Part shown: piece after piece, positions 1 through 6,429 of the stretch
Position numbering within the stretch: position 1 is the stretch's first letter
Layout: every line of letters begins with the position of its first letter
Assembly: GCA_026386995.1 (NCBI GenBank)
Contig: JAPLMO010000117.1
Coordinates: 1 to 6,429, forward strand
Direction: 5' to 3'
Source of the DNA: Planctomycetota bacterium
GTDB taxonomy: Bacteria > Planctomycetota > Phycisphaerae > FEN-1346
DNA length: 6,429 nucleotides
Program-made: the position numbers and the translations under genes
Notes under the pieces: model-generated
The model's database searches: none
What the model saw: the letters and a program-made list of their open reading frames with translations, nothing else
What the model was told of the DNA's origin: nothing

Positions 1-1
1 C

Positions 2-139
2 CTGAAGGAAGGGTGGAACGAGGTGCTGCTTAAGGTCGCACACCGCGACGGCCCGTGGGGCTTTTACTTTCGCGTTATCGACCCGCAGCGCCAACTGAAG
101 TTCGCGCTGAAACCCGAGTCTTCACCACGCAATCAGTGA
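2..139 (+). CDS. C-terminal end of an unidentified protein (5' partial)
   Basis: The frame is open from the window edge to a TGA at 137-139 and gives 45 residues beginning LKEGWNEVLLKVAHRDGPWG and continuing FYFRVIDPQRQLKF. The pattern L-K-x-G-W-N-x-x-L-L-K-V followed by W-G-F-Y-x-R resembles the last two strands of beta-sandwich domains that end many large secreted or carbohydrate-active planctomycete proteins. That resemblance is from memory of such proteins, not a search. Too little is present to name the product. The stop lies 13 bases before the start of the oxidoreductase, on the same strand, so the two are probably co-transcribed. Codon use (mostly G or C in third position) matches the neighbouring genes and supports the frame. 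Confidence 0.75.
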   Translation: MKEGWNEVLLKVAHRDGPWGFYFRVIDPQRQLKFALKPESSPRNQ

Positions 140-152
140 AAGGGGACGTAAA

Positions 153-1184
153 ATGCCGGTTCGAGTCGGACTTGTCGGCCTGGGCATGATGGGCACGACG
201 CACTTCAAGTCTTACCAGGAAATCCCCGGGGCCGAGGTCGTGGCGGTCTGCGACGTCGAGGGCCGCAAACTCTCGGGCGACTGGTCGAAGGCCGCCGGTA
301 ACATCGATACCGGGGCCGCGAAGCAGGTGGACCTCAGCCGCCTGCGGACCTACAGCGACTTCGCCGCCATCCTGGCCGACCCCGAGATCGACCTGGTGGA
401 CCTGTGCGTGCCCACGCACCAGCACGCCGAGATGACGATGCAGGCCCTTGCGGCCGGCAAACACGTTTTCTGCGAGAAGCCGATGGCCCGGTCCTCGAAA
501 CTGGCGCGCGAGATGATCCGCGCGGCCAAGAAGGCGGGCCGGCTGCTGGCGGTGGGGCACGTCCTCAGGTTCTGGCCCGAGTATCTGCTGATGAAAGACC
601 TGATCGACTCCAGCCGCTACGGTCGCGTGCGAAGCGCGCACTTTGTGCGCCTCAGCCCGCGCCCGCAGTGGTCGTGGAACAACTGGCTCCAGGACGCCGA
701 GCGGTCCGGTGCGGCGGCGCTGGACCTGCACATTCACGACACCGACACGGTGCAGTGGTTCTTCGGCCGCCCGGCGAAGGTGGCCTCGGCCGGGACGCTG
801 GAGGGCGGCGGCATTGCCCACATCGTGACGGACTACCGCTACGAGGGCGGGCCGCTCGTCGTGGCCGAGGGGGGCTGGAGTTTCCCCACGTCGTTTCCGT
901 TCCGCATGGAGGCCCGCATCCAGTTCGAGTCTGCGGCCCTGGAGTACTCGAGCCTGCGGTCGCCGACAGTCGCGATCTACGACGATAAGACCGACAAGGT
1001 GGAGCATCCGCCCATCCCGGCCGCCTTCGGCTACACCGAGGAGTTGCGCTACTTCGTCGGGTGCGTAGCCGCAGGGACGCCCCCCGCGCATCTGTCGCCG
1101 GCCGACTCTGCGGCGGCCGTGGCGATTGTCGAGGCCGAAATCAAGTCGGCCCGCTCGGGCCGGGCGGTGAAGGTGGTTCTGTAA
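153..1184 (+). CDS. Gfo/Idh/MocA family NAD(P)-dependent oxidoreductase
   Basis: This is a 343-residue protein, the usual length for the family. Residues 1-125 form the Rossmann domain: beta strand VRVGLVGLGMMG with the G-x-G-x-x-G loop at 9-14, acidic D34 after AVC at the end of the second strand, and the family signature E-K-P at 108-110 (HVFCEKPMA). GHVLRFWPEY (135-144) and AALDLHIHDTD (188-198) are the family's substrate-side motifs; D191, H195, D196 and D198 fall in the conserved D-x-x-x-H-D-x-D pattern expected at the active site. The rest is the alpha/beta dimerisation and substrate domain. It should oxidise or reduce a hydroxyl of a sugar, inositol or related compound in the cytoplasm; the substrate cannot be read from sequence. 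The ATG at 153 is supported by AGGGGA at 141-146, six bases upstream. No signal peptide is seen. The close upstream gene suggests an operon; the palindromic element begins right after the TAA stop. Confidence 0.95.
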   Translation: MPVRVGLVGLGMMGTTHFKSYQEIPGAEVVAVCDVEGRKLSGDWSKAAGNIDTGAAKQVDLSRLRTYSDFAAILADPEIDLVDLCVPTHQHAEMTMQALAAGKHVFCEKPMARSSKLAREMIRAAKKAGRLLAVGHVLRFWPEYLLMKDLIDSSRYGRVRSAHFVRLSPRPQWSWNNWLQDAERSGAAALDLHIHDTDTVQWFFGRPAKVASAGTLEGGGIAHIVTDYRYEGGPLVVAEGGWSFPTSFPFRMEARIQFESAALEYSSLRSPTVAIYDDKTDKVEHPPIPAAFGYTEELRYFVGCVAAGTPPAHLSPADSAAAVAIVEAEIKSARSGRAVKVVL

Positions 1185-1275
1185 CGCCTAGTATGACAGC
1201 GCTACTTCCGTAGTGTGCGCGGCGGTTCAGGAGACCCGCCGCGCAAATCGCAATCTAGCGCTGTCGTACTAGGCG
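1185..1275. repeat. 91-bp palindromic element, MITE-like, with nested hairpin
   Basis: The left arm CGCCTAGTATGACAGCGCTA (1185-1204) is the inverted complement of 1256-1275, with 19 of 20 positions matching; the single difference (T1194 against G1266) would still pair as G-U in RNA. Between the arms lies a second perfect inverted repeat of 10 bp (1216-1225 with 1236-1245), so the whole element folds as a hairpin within a hairpin. It begins on the first base after the oxidoreductase stop. No coding potential was seen inside. Terminal inverted repeats, small size and intergenic position fit a miniature inverted-repeat transposable element. If the ends are read as TA plus GTAYGACAGCGCTA, a TA target duplication of the IS630/Tc1 type is possible. 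A long-stem transcription terminator or RNA processing site is the alternative; no T-tract follows. Confidence 0.7.
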
Positions 1276-1282
1276 GGGTCGT

Positions 1283-1314
1283 GTTTAGCCGTCGCCGCTA
1301 CGGCGACGCGAAAC
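1283..1314. repeat. REP-like short palindrome
   Basis: CGTCGCCG (1290-1297) and CGGCGACG (1301-1308) form a perfect 8-bp stem with a three-base CTA loop. GTTT (1283-1286) and AAAC (1311-1314) can add an outer stem across a small internal loop. The GC-rich stem with G-T-T-T / A-A-A-C flanks looks like the short palindromes scattered between genes in planctomycete genomes (recollection, not a search). It could also be a transcription terminator for the upstream operon in either orientation, but no run of T follows directly. Confidence 0.5.
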
Positions 1315-1465
1315 GGCGAACGGGCTGATGCGTCGCGTCGTGCAGGCCACCCGCGTCCGCCGCCGATTATAGTTCAGCCCCGAAATTATACTTGCCCCCG
1401 CGGGCAGGTTGCGGGGAAGATGTCAGCATGTCTTTGCGATAGAACCTCGAACTGCGGGGTGACCG

Positions 1466-2515
1466 ATGCTCGAACAACTGCGCGAAACGGCCAGGGGCGT
1501 ACAGTCGACGTTCCGCGAGGCGGCGCTCTTGGCGGAGATCGAGAAACTGCGCGAGGCCATCGAGGCAACGGAGCAGACCCTCGCCATGCAGAAGCACCGC
1601 CTGGAACTTCTGGCGAAGGAACTCCAGAAAGAGCCGGGCCACCTCGCCAAACTGGCGGGGACCGATGCGGGGGCGACCCTTGTGGGCGTGATCCGCGGCC
1701 TCGCGGGCCAGCCGCAACACCCGGCGGCCCCGCAGCAGCCTCCGCCGGCGATTAGCGCCCGGCAGCCGCAGTCCGGGTCTGCTCGCCTGTCTGCGCCGCA
1801 GTTGATCAAGGTTCAACAGCAGCGTGCGGCAGTCGCTTTTGCGCAGGCCGCGCCTGTGCAGGCCGCCCCTGTGCGCCCGGCCCCGGCCGCCGAGACGACC
1901 CCGGCCGCGGAGACGGTCGAAGAGAAGCCCCCGGCCGCGCCGCCCGCTCATGAGGCGGCCGAGACGGAGGTTACGCACGAGGCGGCCGCAACGCCGCCCC
2001 CCGCGCCCGCGGTTGAAGCCGGGCCGCAGGATGAGTTTGATGCCCACGAGCGGCTGCTCGTCAATGCAATCGACACCGGCTGCCACGCGCTGGCCGATCT
2101 GGACCAGACGATCACCGAGGTCCAAGACCTGGCGCGGGCGGGGGTGTGGCGGATCGTCAAAGGTATGGTGTCGTCGCACAGCCCCGAGTACGCGAAGATC
2201 GAGGAAGTCCGCAGCCACGCCCACGAGGTGCAGGAACTCCTGGGGTCGTTCGAACACCAGGTGCGCGGGCTTCACGACCAGTTCGGCCACCGTGTCGATG
2301 CGGCGGACCTGGCCGGGTTTGCGAAGCGTTTCGCGGAGGCCCTGGCCGCCGGCCCGCACGAAGAGCACCTCGGCCACCAAGCGACCGAGGCCGCGCGCGC
2401 GGCATACCACGACGTGCGGCGGATGTGCGCGCGGCTGCAACTGGACGCCATCGCGCTCAGGGCGGAGCGTGCGGCCGCGCGGCGCTCGGGGCGCAGGCAA
2501 CGCATGGGCGTGTAA
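1466..2515 (+). CDS. Coiled-coil protein with Pro/Ala-rich linker, unknown function
   Basis: The product is 349 residues and I do not recognise the family. Three parts are visible. Residues about 10-60 are a charged amphipathic helix with heptad-like Leu spacing (LLAEIEKLREAIEATEQTLA and onward), so probably a coiled coil. Residues about 82-188 are low complexity, rich in Pro, Ala, Gln and Glu, with QAAPV and PAAET repeated; this should be a flexible linker. Residues about 190-335 are again helical and rich in His and Glu (HALADLDQTITEVQ, EEVRSHAHEVQELLGSFEHQ), ending in a basic tail (RAERAAARRSGRRQR). There is no signal peptide or membrane segment, so it is probably cytoplasmic. The start is supported by GGGGTGA at 1456-1462. 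Third-position G/C use favours this frame over the long antisense frame covering the same bases. A structural, cell-division or DNA-associated role is possible, but nothing in the sequence decides it. Confidence 0.8.
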   Translation: MLEQLRETARGVQSTFREAALLAEIEKLREAIEATEQTLAMQKHRLELLAKELQKEPGHLAKLAGTDAGATLVGVIRGLAGQPQHPAAPQQPPPAISARQPQSGSARLSAPQLIKVQQQRAAVAFAQAAPVQAAPVRPAPAAETTPAAETVEEKPPAAPPAHEAAETEVTHEAAATPPPAPAVEAGPQDEFDAHERLLVNAIDTGCHALADLDQTITEVQDLARAGVWRIVKGMVSSHSPEYAKIEEVRSHAHEVQELLGSFEHQVRGLHDQFGHRVDAADLAGFAKRFAEALAAGPHEEHLGHQATEAARAAYHDVRRMCARLQLDAIALRAERAAARRSGRRQRMGV

Positions 2516-2522
2516 TACTACA

Positions 2523-2570
2523 ACGCCGCTGCTGCCCGGCGTCACAACCGGCAGGTATGAATGACGCCGG
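2523..2570 (+). terminator. Possible terminator hairpins after the coiled-coil gene
   Basis: Two overlapping inverted repeats lie just after the TAA stop. ACGCCG (2523-2528) pairs with CGGCGT (2537-2542) around an eight-base loop. CCGGCGTCA (2536-2544) pairs perfectly over 9 bp with TGACGCCGG (2562-2570) around a 17-base loop. They share bases, so only one can form at a time. The second is followed by CGGG and then a T-rich stretch (TTACTTGACTTTT), which is a weak approximation of an intrinsic terminator. The T-rich stretch also contains the -35 box of the next gene. Confidence 0.4.
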
Positions 2571-2578
2571 CGGGTTAC

Positions 2579-2606
2579 TTGACTTTTGCCGAAAATGGGG
2601 TATATT
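2579..2606 (+). promoter_or_regulatory. Sigma70-type promoter for the repeat-protein gene
   Basis: TTGACT (2579-2584, five of six with TTGACA) is separated by 16 bases from TATATT (2601-2606, five of six with TATAAT). In so GC-rich a region such an AT-rich pair with correct spacing stands out. Transcription would begin near 2613 and give a leader of about 100 bases. That leader is GC-rich; I recognise no riboswitch in it. GAGGGG at 2702-2707 provides a ribosome binding site eight bases before the ATG at 2716. Confidence 0.65.
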
Positions 2607-2715
2607 GTAGGTTAGCGGCAACTGAATTGCGCGCCTGGCATGCGGCCGGAGGGGGTTCGCGGACGGGGGCGCGCCAATCACTTCACTTGCTGGCCGTGGG
2701 AGAGGGGAAAAACGC

Positions 2716-5700
2716 ATGTTTCCTATACCTGTACGTTCGCTTAGGCCGGCATCTCTGCGCATACTGGCTCCGGCAGCCATGCTCCTTGCGGCCGCACTGA
2801 GTGCGGACCAGCCCGCCTTGGCGGAGCAGATAATCTCCATCTGGAACGGCGGCGCCGGCAACTGGAACACCGCCGCCGGCTGGACGCCCGTCGTCGTTCC
2901 GAACAACGGCGGCGGCAACACGTATGACGTGCGCATCGACGGCGGCAACGCCGCCGCATCAAACGTCACCCTCAACATCTCTCCGACGATCGACCTCTTG
3001 ACGGTCGACGCCCTCGACAGCCTGACCATCCCGAACGCTTACAACCTTACCGTAGCCGGCGGCGGCATCGCCAACGCTGGTACGGTTGCGCTGAGCGCCG
3101 GAGGTTCGTACGCGGACCTGCGCATCAGCGGCAGCGACCTGACGCTCTCGGGCGGCGGCACGGTCGCATTCTCCAACTCCCTGTACAACCGGATTCTCAG
3201 TATGGGCAGCGCGGAGCGCCTTATCAACGTCGATAACACCATTCGCGGCGCAGGCCAGGTGGGCGCGAACGCGATGGCCCTGACGAACCGGGGCACGATC
3301 CAGGCCGACCAGACGAACCCCCTGACGATTAACCCCAACACCGCCGGCGGCGCGACCAACAGTGGCACGATGTGGGCCACGGCCGGCGGCACGCTCATCC
3401 TCAGCGGCGGTACGTTCACCAACTTCGAGGGCGCGACCCAGGGGCTTATCCGGGCCGACGGAGCCACCGGCAAGAGCATCGTCAAGATCGAGAACTCCAC
3501 CGTCACCGGGGGCCGGGTGGATGTAGTCGGCGGCGGCGAGATCCAGCTTGCCAGCGCTACTGTGTCGGGCGGGTCGCTCACGAACAGCAGCGCGGGCATT
3601 GTTCGGGCCGCATCGGGCACCTCGACCCTCGGCGGTACGGTGACGAACCCGGTGGGGGGCCAGATCATCGTTGACAGTTCCTACATTCTCACCCTGCAGA
3701 GCAGCGGCACGTACTCCAACGCCGGTACGATTTTGCTTAACTCCTCCGGCGGGACGTACAGCGAACTCAAGGTGAGCGGCGGCGACGTGATGCTCTCGGG
3801 CGCCGGGACGGTCGTTATGGCCAACAACTCGACGTACAATGGGATTATCGGTGCGGGTGGCCTCAATGATCGGCTTATCAACGCGGACAACCTGATCCGG
3901 GGATCGGGGCACGTAGGCTGGAACACGATGTCCCTGGTGAACCGGGGTACGATCCAAGCCGGCCTGGGGGACTTCCTGACGGTTGACCCCAAAATCCCTG
4001 GCGGCGCGACCAACAGCGGCACGATGCAGGCCACGGCCGGGGGCACGCTCGTCCTCTCGGGCGGCACGTTCACGAACTTTGAGGGTACGACCCAGGGGCT
4101 TATCCGGGCCGACGCCTCCACCGTCAGGATCGAGAACTCCACCGTCACCGGGGGCCAATTGGACGTGGTCGGCGGCGGCGAGATACGGCTGGCCAGTTCC
4201 ACCGTCTCGGGCGGGTCGCTCATGAACAGCAGCACGGGCATTGTTCGGGCCATGGCCGGTGTCTCGACTCTCGGCGGCGCCGTCACGAACCCGGTAGGCG
4301 GCCAGATCATTGTCGACAATTCAGGCTTTCTCATCCTGCAGAGCGGCGGCACGTACACGAACGCCGGCATGCTGACGCTTAACGGCGGCGGGTCGTACAC
4401 GGAACTCAAGGTAAGCGGCGGCGACGTGACGCTCTCGGGCGGCGGTACGGTCGTTATGGCCAACAACTCGGCGTACAATGTGATTCTCGCTGTGGGTAAT
4501 CCTAATGATCGGCTTGTCAATGCGGACAACCTGATCCGGGGATCGGGGCAAATAGGCTGGAACACGATGGCCCTGGTGAATCGGGGCACGATCCAGGCCG
4601 ACCAGACGAACTCCCTGACGATTTACCCCAACAGCGCCGGCGGCGCGACCAACAGCGGCACGATGCGGGCCACGGCCGGCGCGACGCTTATCCTCAGCAA
4701 CGGCGTGTTCACCAACTTTGAGGGCACGACCCCGGGGCTTATCCAGGCCGACGCCTCCACGGTCAGGGTTGATTATGCGACCGTCACCGGCGGCCGGGTG
4801 GAGGTGGTCGGCAGCGGCGAGATCCGGCTGGCCAGCGCCACCGTGTCGGGCGGGTCGCTTACGAACAGCAGCACGGGCGTTGTTCGGGCTATGGCCGGCC
4901 TCTCGACTCTCGGCGGCACGGTCACGAATCCGGTAGGCGGCCAGATCATTGTCGACAATTCCGGCACTCTCACCCTGAAGAACGGCGGCACGTACTCCAA
5001 CGCCGGCACGCTGACGCTTAACAGCGGCGGGTCGTACACGAACCTCAAGATGAGCGGCGGCGACGTGACGCTCTCGGGCGGTGGGACCGTCGCAATGTCC
5101 AACTCCTCGATCAACGTGATTACGGGTACGGCCGGTACTGAGCGGCTTATCAATGCCGACAACCTCATCCGGGGATCGGGGCAAATAGGCTGGGGCACGA
5201 TGGCCCTGACGAACCGGGGCACGATCCAGGCCGACCAGACGAACTACCTGACGATTTACCCCTATTTCGCCGCCGGAGCGATCAACTCCGGCACGATGCG
5301 GGCCACGGCCGGTGCGACGCTGATTCTCAGCAACGGCACGTTCACCAACTTTGAGGGCGCGACCCCGGGCCTCATCCGCGCCGACGCATCCACGGTCAAG
5401 ATTGACAATGCGACCGTCACCGGGGGCCAGGTGGACGTGGTTGGCGGCGGCGAGATCCGGCTCTCATACGCCACCGTCTCGGGCGGGTCGCTCACGAACA
5501 GCGGCACGGGCGTTGTCTGCGTTGCGGCCGGCCCCTCGACTCTCGGCGGCACCGTCACGAACCCGGTGGGCGGGCAGATCCTTGTTGAGAATTCCGGCAC
5601 TCTCACCCTGCAGAGCGGCGGCACGTACACGAACGCCGGCACGCTGACGCTTAACGGTGGCGTGTCGTACACATACCTCAAAATGAGCGGCGGCGACGTG

Positions 5701-6429
5701 ACGCTCTCGGGCGGCGGTGCGGTCGTTATGGCCAACAACTCGGTGTACAACTCGATTCTCGGCACCGTTCCCGCGGATCGGCTTATCAACGCCGACAACA
5801 CGATCCGCGGCGCGGGCACGATCTCCGGACTCCTGACGAATCGCGGCACGGTCGACGCTACGGGGGTCCTGTACCTGAACACCTACGCCAAGATCAACGA
5901 CGGCACATTCCGGGCAAGCCCCGGCGGCACGCTGATGGTCGATATCGGCACGAGCGGCACGGGACGCTGGGAGGCCGCCGGCGGCAAGATCCAGGTGGGC
6001 TCCGTTACCGTCTCGACCACCGGCCCCATTAGCGTCACGGCCGGCGGTGAACTGGAACTCAACGGTTCTACGATAAGCGGCTCGAACCTTACCATGGACC
6101 CCAGCGGCGTCATTGACGTCAACAGCGTCCTCGCCCTGTCGGGCAACCTGTCGTTCGCCATGACCGATGAGGCCAAGTGGGATTGGGGCACAACCGCCAC
6201 CCTGGCCATGAACGGCGGCGGCGGGGCCGCAGTCGGGCACTGGGCCGACTGGGTCTCGCTGGAGGTGGGCGGCACGGACTTCGGCACCGACCCGGCCACT
6301 CATGCCGGGGCCGCGGCGGGGTTCTCCGCCAACTTCGATCTGACGAAACTGACCATCGGGCCGGGGGCGCACGTGTATCTGGCCGACCTCTTCGACAACG
6401 GCAACCGCGGCGGGGCGTACGGACAGGCC
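2716..6429 (+). CDS. Large exported tandem-repeat protein, probable beta-solenoid surface protein (3' partial)
   Basis: The frame runs 1238 codons from ATG 2716 to the window edge without a stop. GAGGGG at 2702-2707 supports the start. Residues 1-36 are a signal peptide: Arg at 7, 10 and 15, hydrophobic core ILAPAAMLLAAALSA, and an A-L-A cleavage site at 34-36. Residues 40-119 hold an N-terminal domain opening with IWNGGAGNWNTAAGW, a pattern I associate with planctomycete secreted proteins. Residues 120-972 are four tandem repeats of 211-215 residues, 973-1050 a truncated fifth, and 1051-1238 a non-repeat region that includes GAHVYLADLFDNGNRGG. The repeats are dense in Gly, Thr, Ser, Asn and short beta strands (TNSGTM, STVSGGSLTN, NAGTLTL), as in right-handed beta-helix adhesins and autotransporter passengers. 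The role is inferred: a cell-surface or matrix protein. Its C-terminal anchor (PEP-CTERM, autotransporter barrel or other) lies beyond the window. Long frames on the opposite strand here are composition shadows. Confidence 0.93.
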   Translation, partial: MFPIPVRSLRPASLRILAPAAMLLAAALSADQPALAEQIISIWNGGAGNWNTAAGWTPVVVPNNGGGNTYDVRIDGGNAAASNVTLNISPTIDLLTVDALDSLTIPNAYNLTVAGGGIANAGTVALSAGGSYADLRISGSDLTLSGGGTVAFSNSLYNRILSMGSAERLINVDNTIRGAGQVGANAMALTNRGTIQADQTNPLTINPNTAGGATNSGTMWATAGGTLILSGGTFTNFEGATQGLIRADGATGKSIVKIENSTVTGGRVDVVGGGEIQLASATVSGGSLTNSSAGIVRAASGTSTLGGTVTNPVGGQIIVDSSYILTLQSSGTYSNAGTILLNSSGGTYSELKVSGGDVMLSGAGTVVMANNSTYNGIIGAGGLNDRLINADNLIRGSGHVGWNTMSLVNRGTIQAGLGDFLTVDPKIPGGATNSGTMQATAGGTLVLSGGTFTNFEGTTQGLIRADASTVRIENSTVTGGQLDVVGGGEIRLASSTVSGGSLMNSSTGIVRAMAGVSTLGGAVTNPVGGQIIVDNSGFLILQSGGTYTNAGMLTLNGGGSYTELKVSGGDVTLSGGGTVVMANNSAYNVILAVGNPNDRLVNADNLIRGSGQIGWNTMALVNRGTIQADQTNSLTIYPNSAGGATNSGTMRATAGATLILSNGVFTNFEGTTPGLIQADASTVRVDYATVTGGRVEVVGSGEIRLASATVSGGSLTNSSTGVVRAMAGLSTLGGTVTNPVGGQIIVDNSGTLTLKNGGTYSNAGTLTLNSGGSYTNLKMSGGDVTLSGGGTVAMSNSSINVITGTAGTERLINADNLIRGSGQIGWGTMALTNRGTIQADQTNYLTIYPYFAAGAINSGTMRATAGATLILSNGTFTNFEGATPGLIRADASTVKIDNATVTGGQVDVVGGGEIRLSYATVSGGSLTNSGTGVVCVAAGPSTLGGTVTNPVGGQILVENSGTLTLQSGGTYTNAGTLTLNGGVSYTYLKMSGGDVTLSGGGAVVMANNSVYNSILGTVPADRLINADNTIRGAGTISGLLTNRGTVDATGVLYLNTYAKINDGTFRASPGGTLMVDIGTSGTGRWEAAGGKIQVGSVTVSTTGPISVTAGGELELNGSTISGSNLTMDPSGVIDVNSVLALSGNLSFAMTDEAKWDWGTTATLAMNGGGGAAVGHWADWVSLEVGGTDFGTDPATHAGAAAGFSANFDLTKLTIGPGAHVYLADLFDNGNRGGAYGQA
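3073..3717 (+). repeat. Tandem repeat unit 1 (215 codons)
   Basis: This is the first copy in the solenoid gene, residues 120-334, running from NAGTVALSAGGSYADL to LTLQSSGTYS. It is the most divergent at its start (AFSNSLYNRILSMGSAERL) and carries four extra residues (GATGKSIVKIEN where other copies have forms such as ASTVRIEN). Landmarks shared with the other copies are RLIN, LTNRGTIQAD, GGATNSGTM, FTNFEG, TVSGGSLTN and TNPVGGQII. Confidence 0.9.
3718..4359 (+). repeat. Tandem repeat unit 2 (214 codons)
   Basis: Second copy, residues 335-548, beginning NAGTILLNSSGGTYSELKVS. It shares SGGTFTNFEG and TQGLIRAD with unit 1. It differs from all others in the segment after NRGTIQA (GLGDFLTVDPKIPGG, where others have a DQTNxLTI form), so one short block has a separate history. 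Confidence 0.9.
4360..4998 (+). repeat. Tandem repeat unit 3 (213 codons)
   Basis: Third copy, residues 549-761, beginning NAGMLTLNGGGSYTELKVS. Its first part is nearly identical in DNA to unit 2 (for example around GSGxxGWNTM). Its middle matches unit 4 instead (MRATAGATLILSNG and the PGLI form), which shows the mosaic make-up of the array. Confidence 0.9.
4999..5631 (+). repeat. Tandem repeat unit 4 (211 codons)
   Basis: Fourth copy, residues 762-972, beginning NAGTLTLNSGGSYTNLKMS. It is two residues shorter than unit 3. It contains a 47-base stretch (5198-5244) identical to unit 1 (3272-3318), although units 2 and 3 differ there. Residues near VVCVAAGPS include the only Cys I found in the translated part of the protein. 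Confidence 0.9.
5632..5865 (+). repeat. Truncated repeat unit 5 (about 78 codons)
   Basis: This copy follows the others through SGGDVTLSGGGAVVMANN and RLINADNTIRGAG, then loses the GWNTM segment and joins a shortened LTNRGTVDATG. After this point similarity to the repeats fades into the C-terminal non-repeat part. It also resembles the opening of unit 1 (DNTIRGAG in both, where units 2-4 have DNLIRGSG), so the two ends of the array share older variants. Confidence 0.8.

Noticed and set aside
75..1091. 338-codon frame on the - strand over the oxidoreductase
   Set aside because: The + strand frame is an unmistakable Gfo/Idh/MocA protein, so the antisense frame is a shadow.
1387..1392. TATACT as a -10 box for the coiled-coil gene
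   Set aside because: No acceptable -35 box lies 15-19 bases upstream, so a promoter cannot be supported here.
1396..1416. 6-bp hairpin (CCCCGC / GCGGGG) upstream of the coiled-coil gene
   Set aside because: Such a short GC stem is expected by chance at this base composition, and there is no T-tract or known regulatory motif.
1367..2545. 392-codon frame on the - strand over the coiled-coil gene
   Set aside because: Its product is Arg/Gly/Leu-rich low complexity. The + strand frame has a ribosome binding site, sensible helical periodicity and the expected third-position bias.
2561..2800. 79-codon + strand frame overlapping the promoter and the start of the repeat-protein gene
   Set aside because: It covers the promoter and the signal-peptide region in another frame, and its product has no recognisable features.
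3073..5865. Repeat array as a CRISPR or non-coding satellite
   Set aside because: The units are over 630 bases long, contiguous, in one reading frame and differ mainly by whole codons, so they are protein-coding repeats.
2959..6372. Several long open frames on the - strand across the repeat region, with periodic Arg/Ala/Val-rich products
   Set aside because: They repeat because the + strand gene repeats, and they exist because GC-rich third positions remove antisense stops. None has a convincing family pattern, and they overlap one another in two frames.

Overview
The window is GC-rich and suggests a Planctomycetota bacterium, possibly a Phycisphaerae-like lineage. That is inference from three things: an orphan Gfo/Idh/MocA oxidoreductase following a protein with a W-G-F-Y type C-terminus, a very large secreted Gly/Thr/Asn/Ser-rich repeat protein, and palindromic intergenic repeats. 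No rRNA, tRNA, CRISPR array or transposase gene was found.

Layout: all convincing genes lie on the + strand. Bases 2-139 are the C-terminal end of a gene that begins upstream. Thirteen bases after its stop comes a complete 343-residue NAD(P)-dependent oxidoreductase of the Gfo/Idh/MocA family (153-1184), probably in the same operon. An intergenic stretch (1185-1465) holds two palindromes: a 91-bp MITE-like element with 20-bp inverted ends and a nested internal hairpin, and a short REP-like hairpin. Next is a 349-residue cytoplasmic protein of unknown function (1466-2515), with an N-terminal coiled coil, a Pro/Ala-rich linker and a C-terminal helical domain.

A second intergenic region (2516-2715) contains hairpins that may end the preceding transcript and a good sigma70-type promoter (TTGACT, 16-bp spacer, TATATT).

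This promoter serves the largest gene of the window, which opens at 2716 and stays open to the last base (1238 codons without a stop). It encodes an exported protein with a signal peptide, an N-terminal W-x-G-G-x-G-N-W domain, four tandem repeats of 215, 214, 213 and 211 residues, a truncated fifth repeat and a C-terminal non-repeat region cut by the window edge. The sequence pattern fits a right-handed beta-solenoid on the cell surface. The repeats are still very similar at DNA level and are mosaics of one another, which points to ongoing unequal recombination or gene conversion.

The three regions show no obvious common pathway. The oxidoreductase and its upstream neighbour look metabolic (carbohydrate), the coiled-coil protein is unassigned, and the repeat protein has its own promoter and is probably a separate surface structure.
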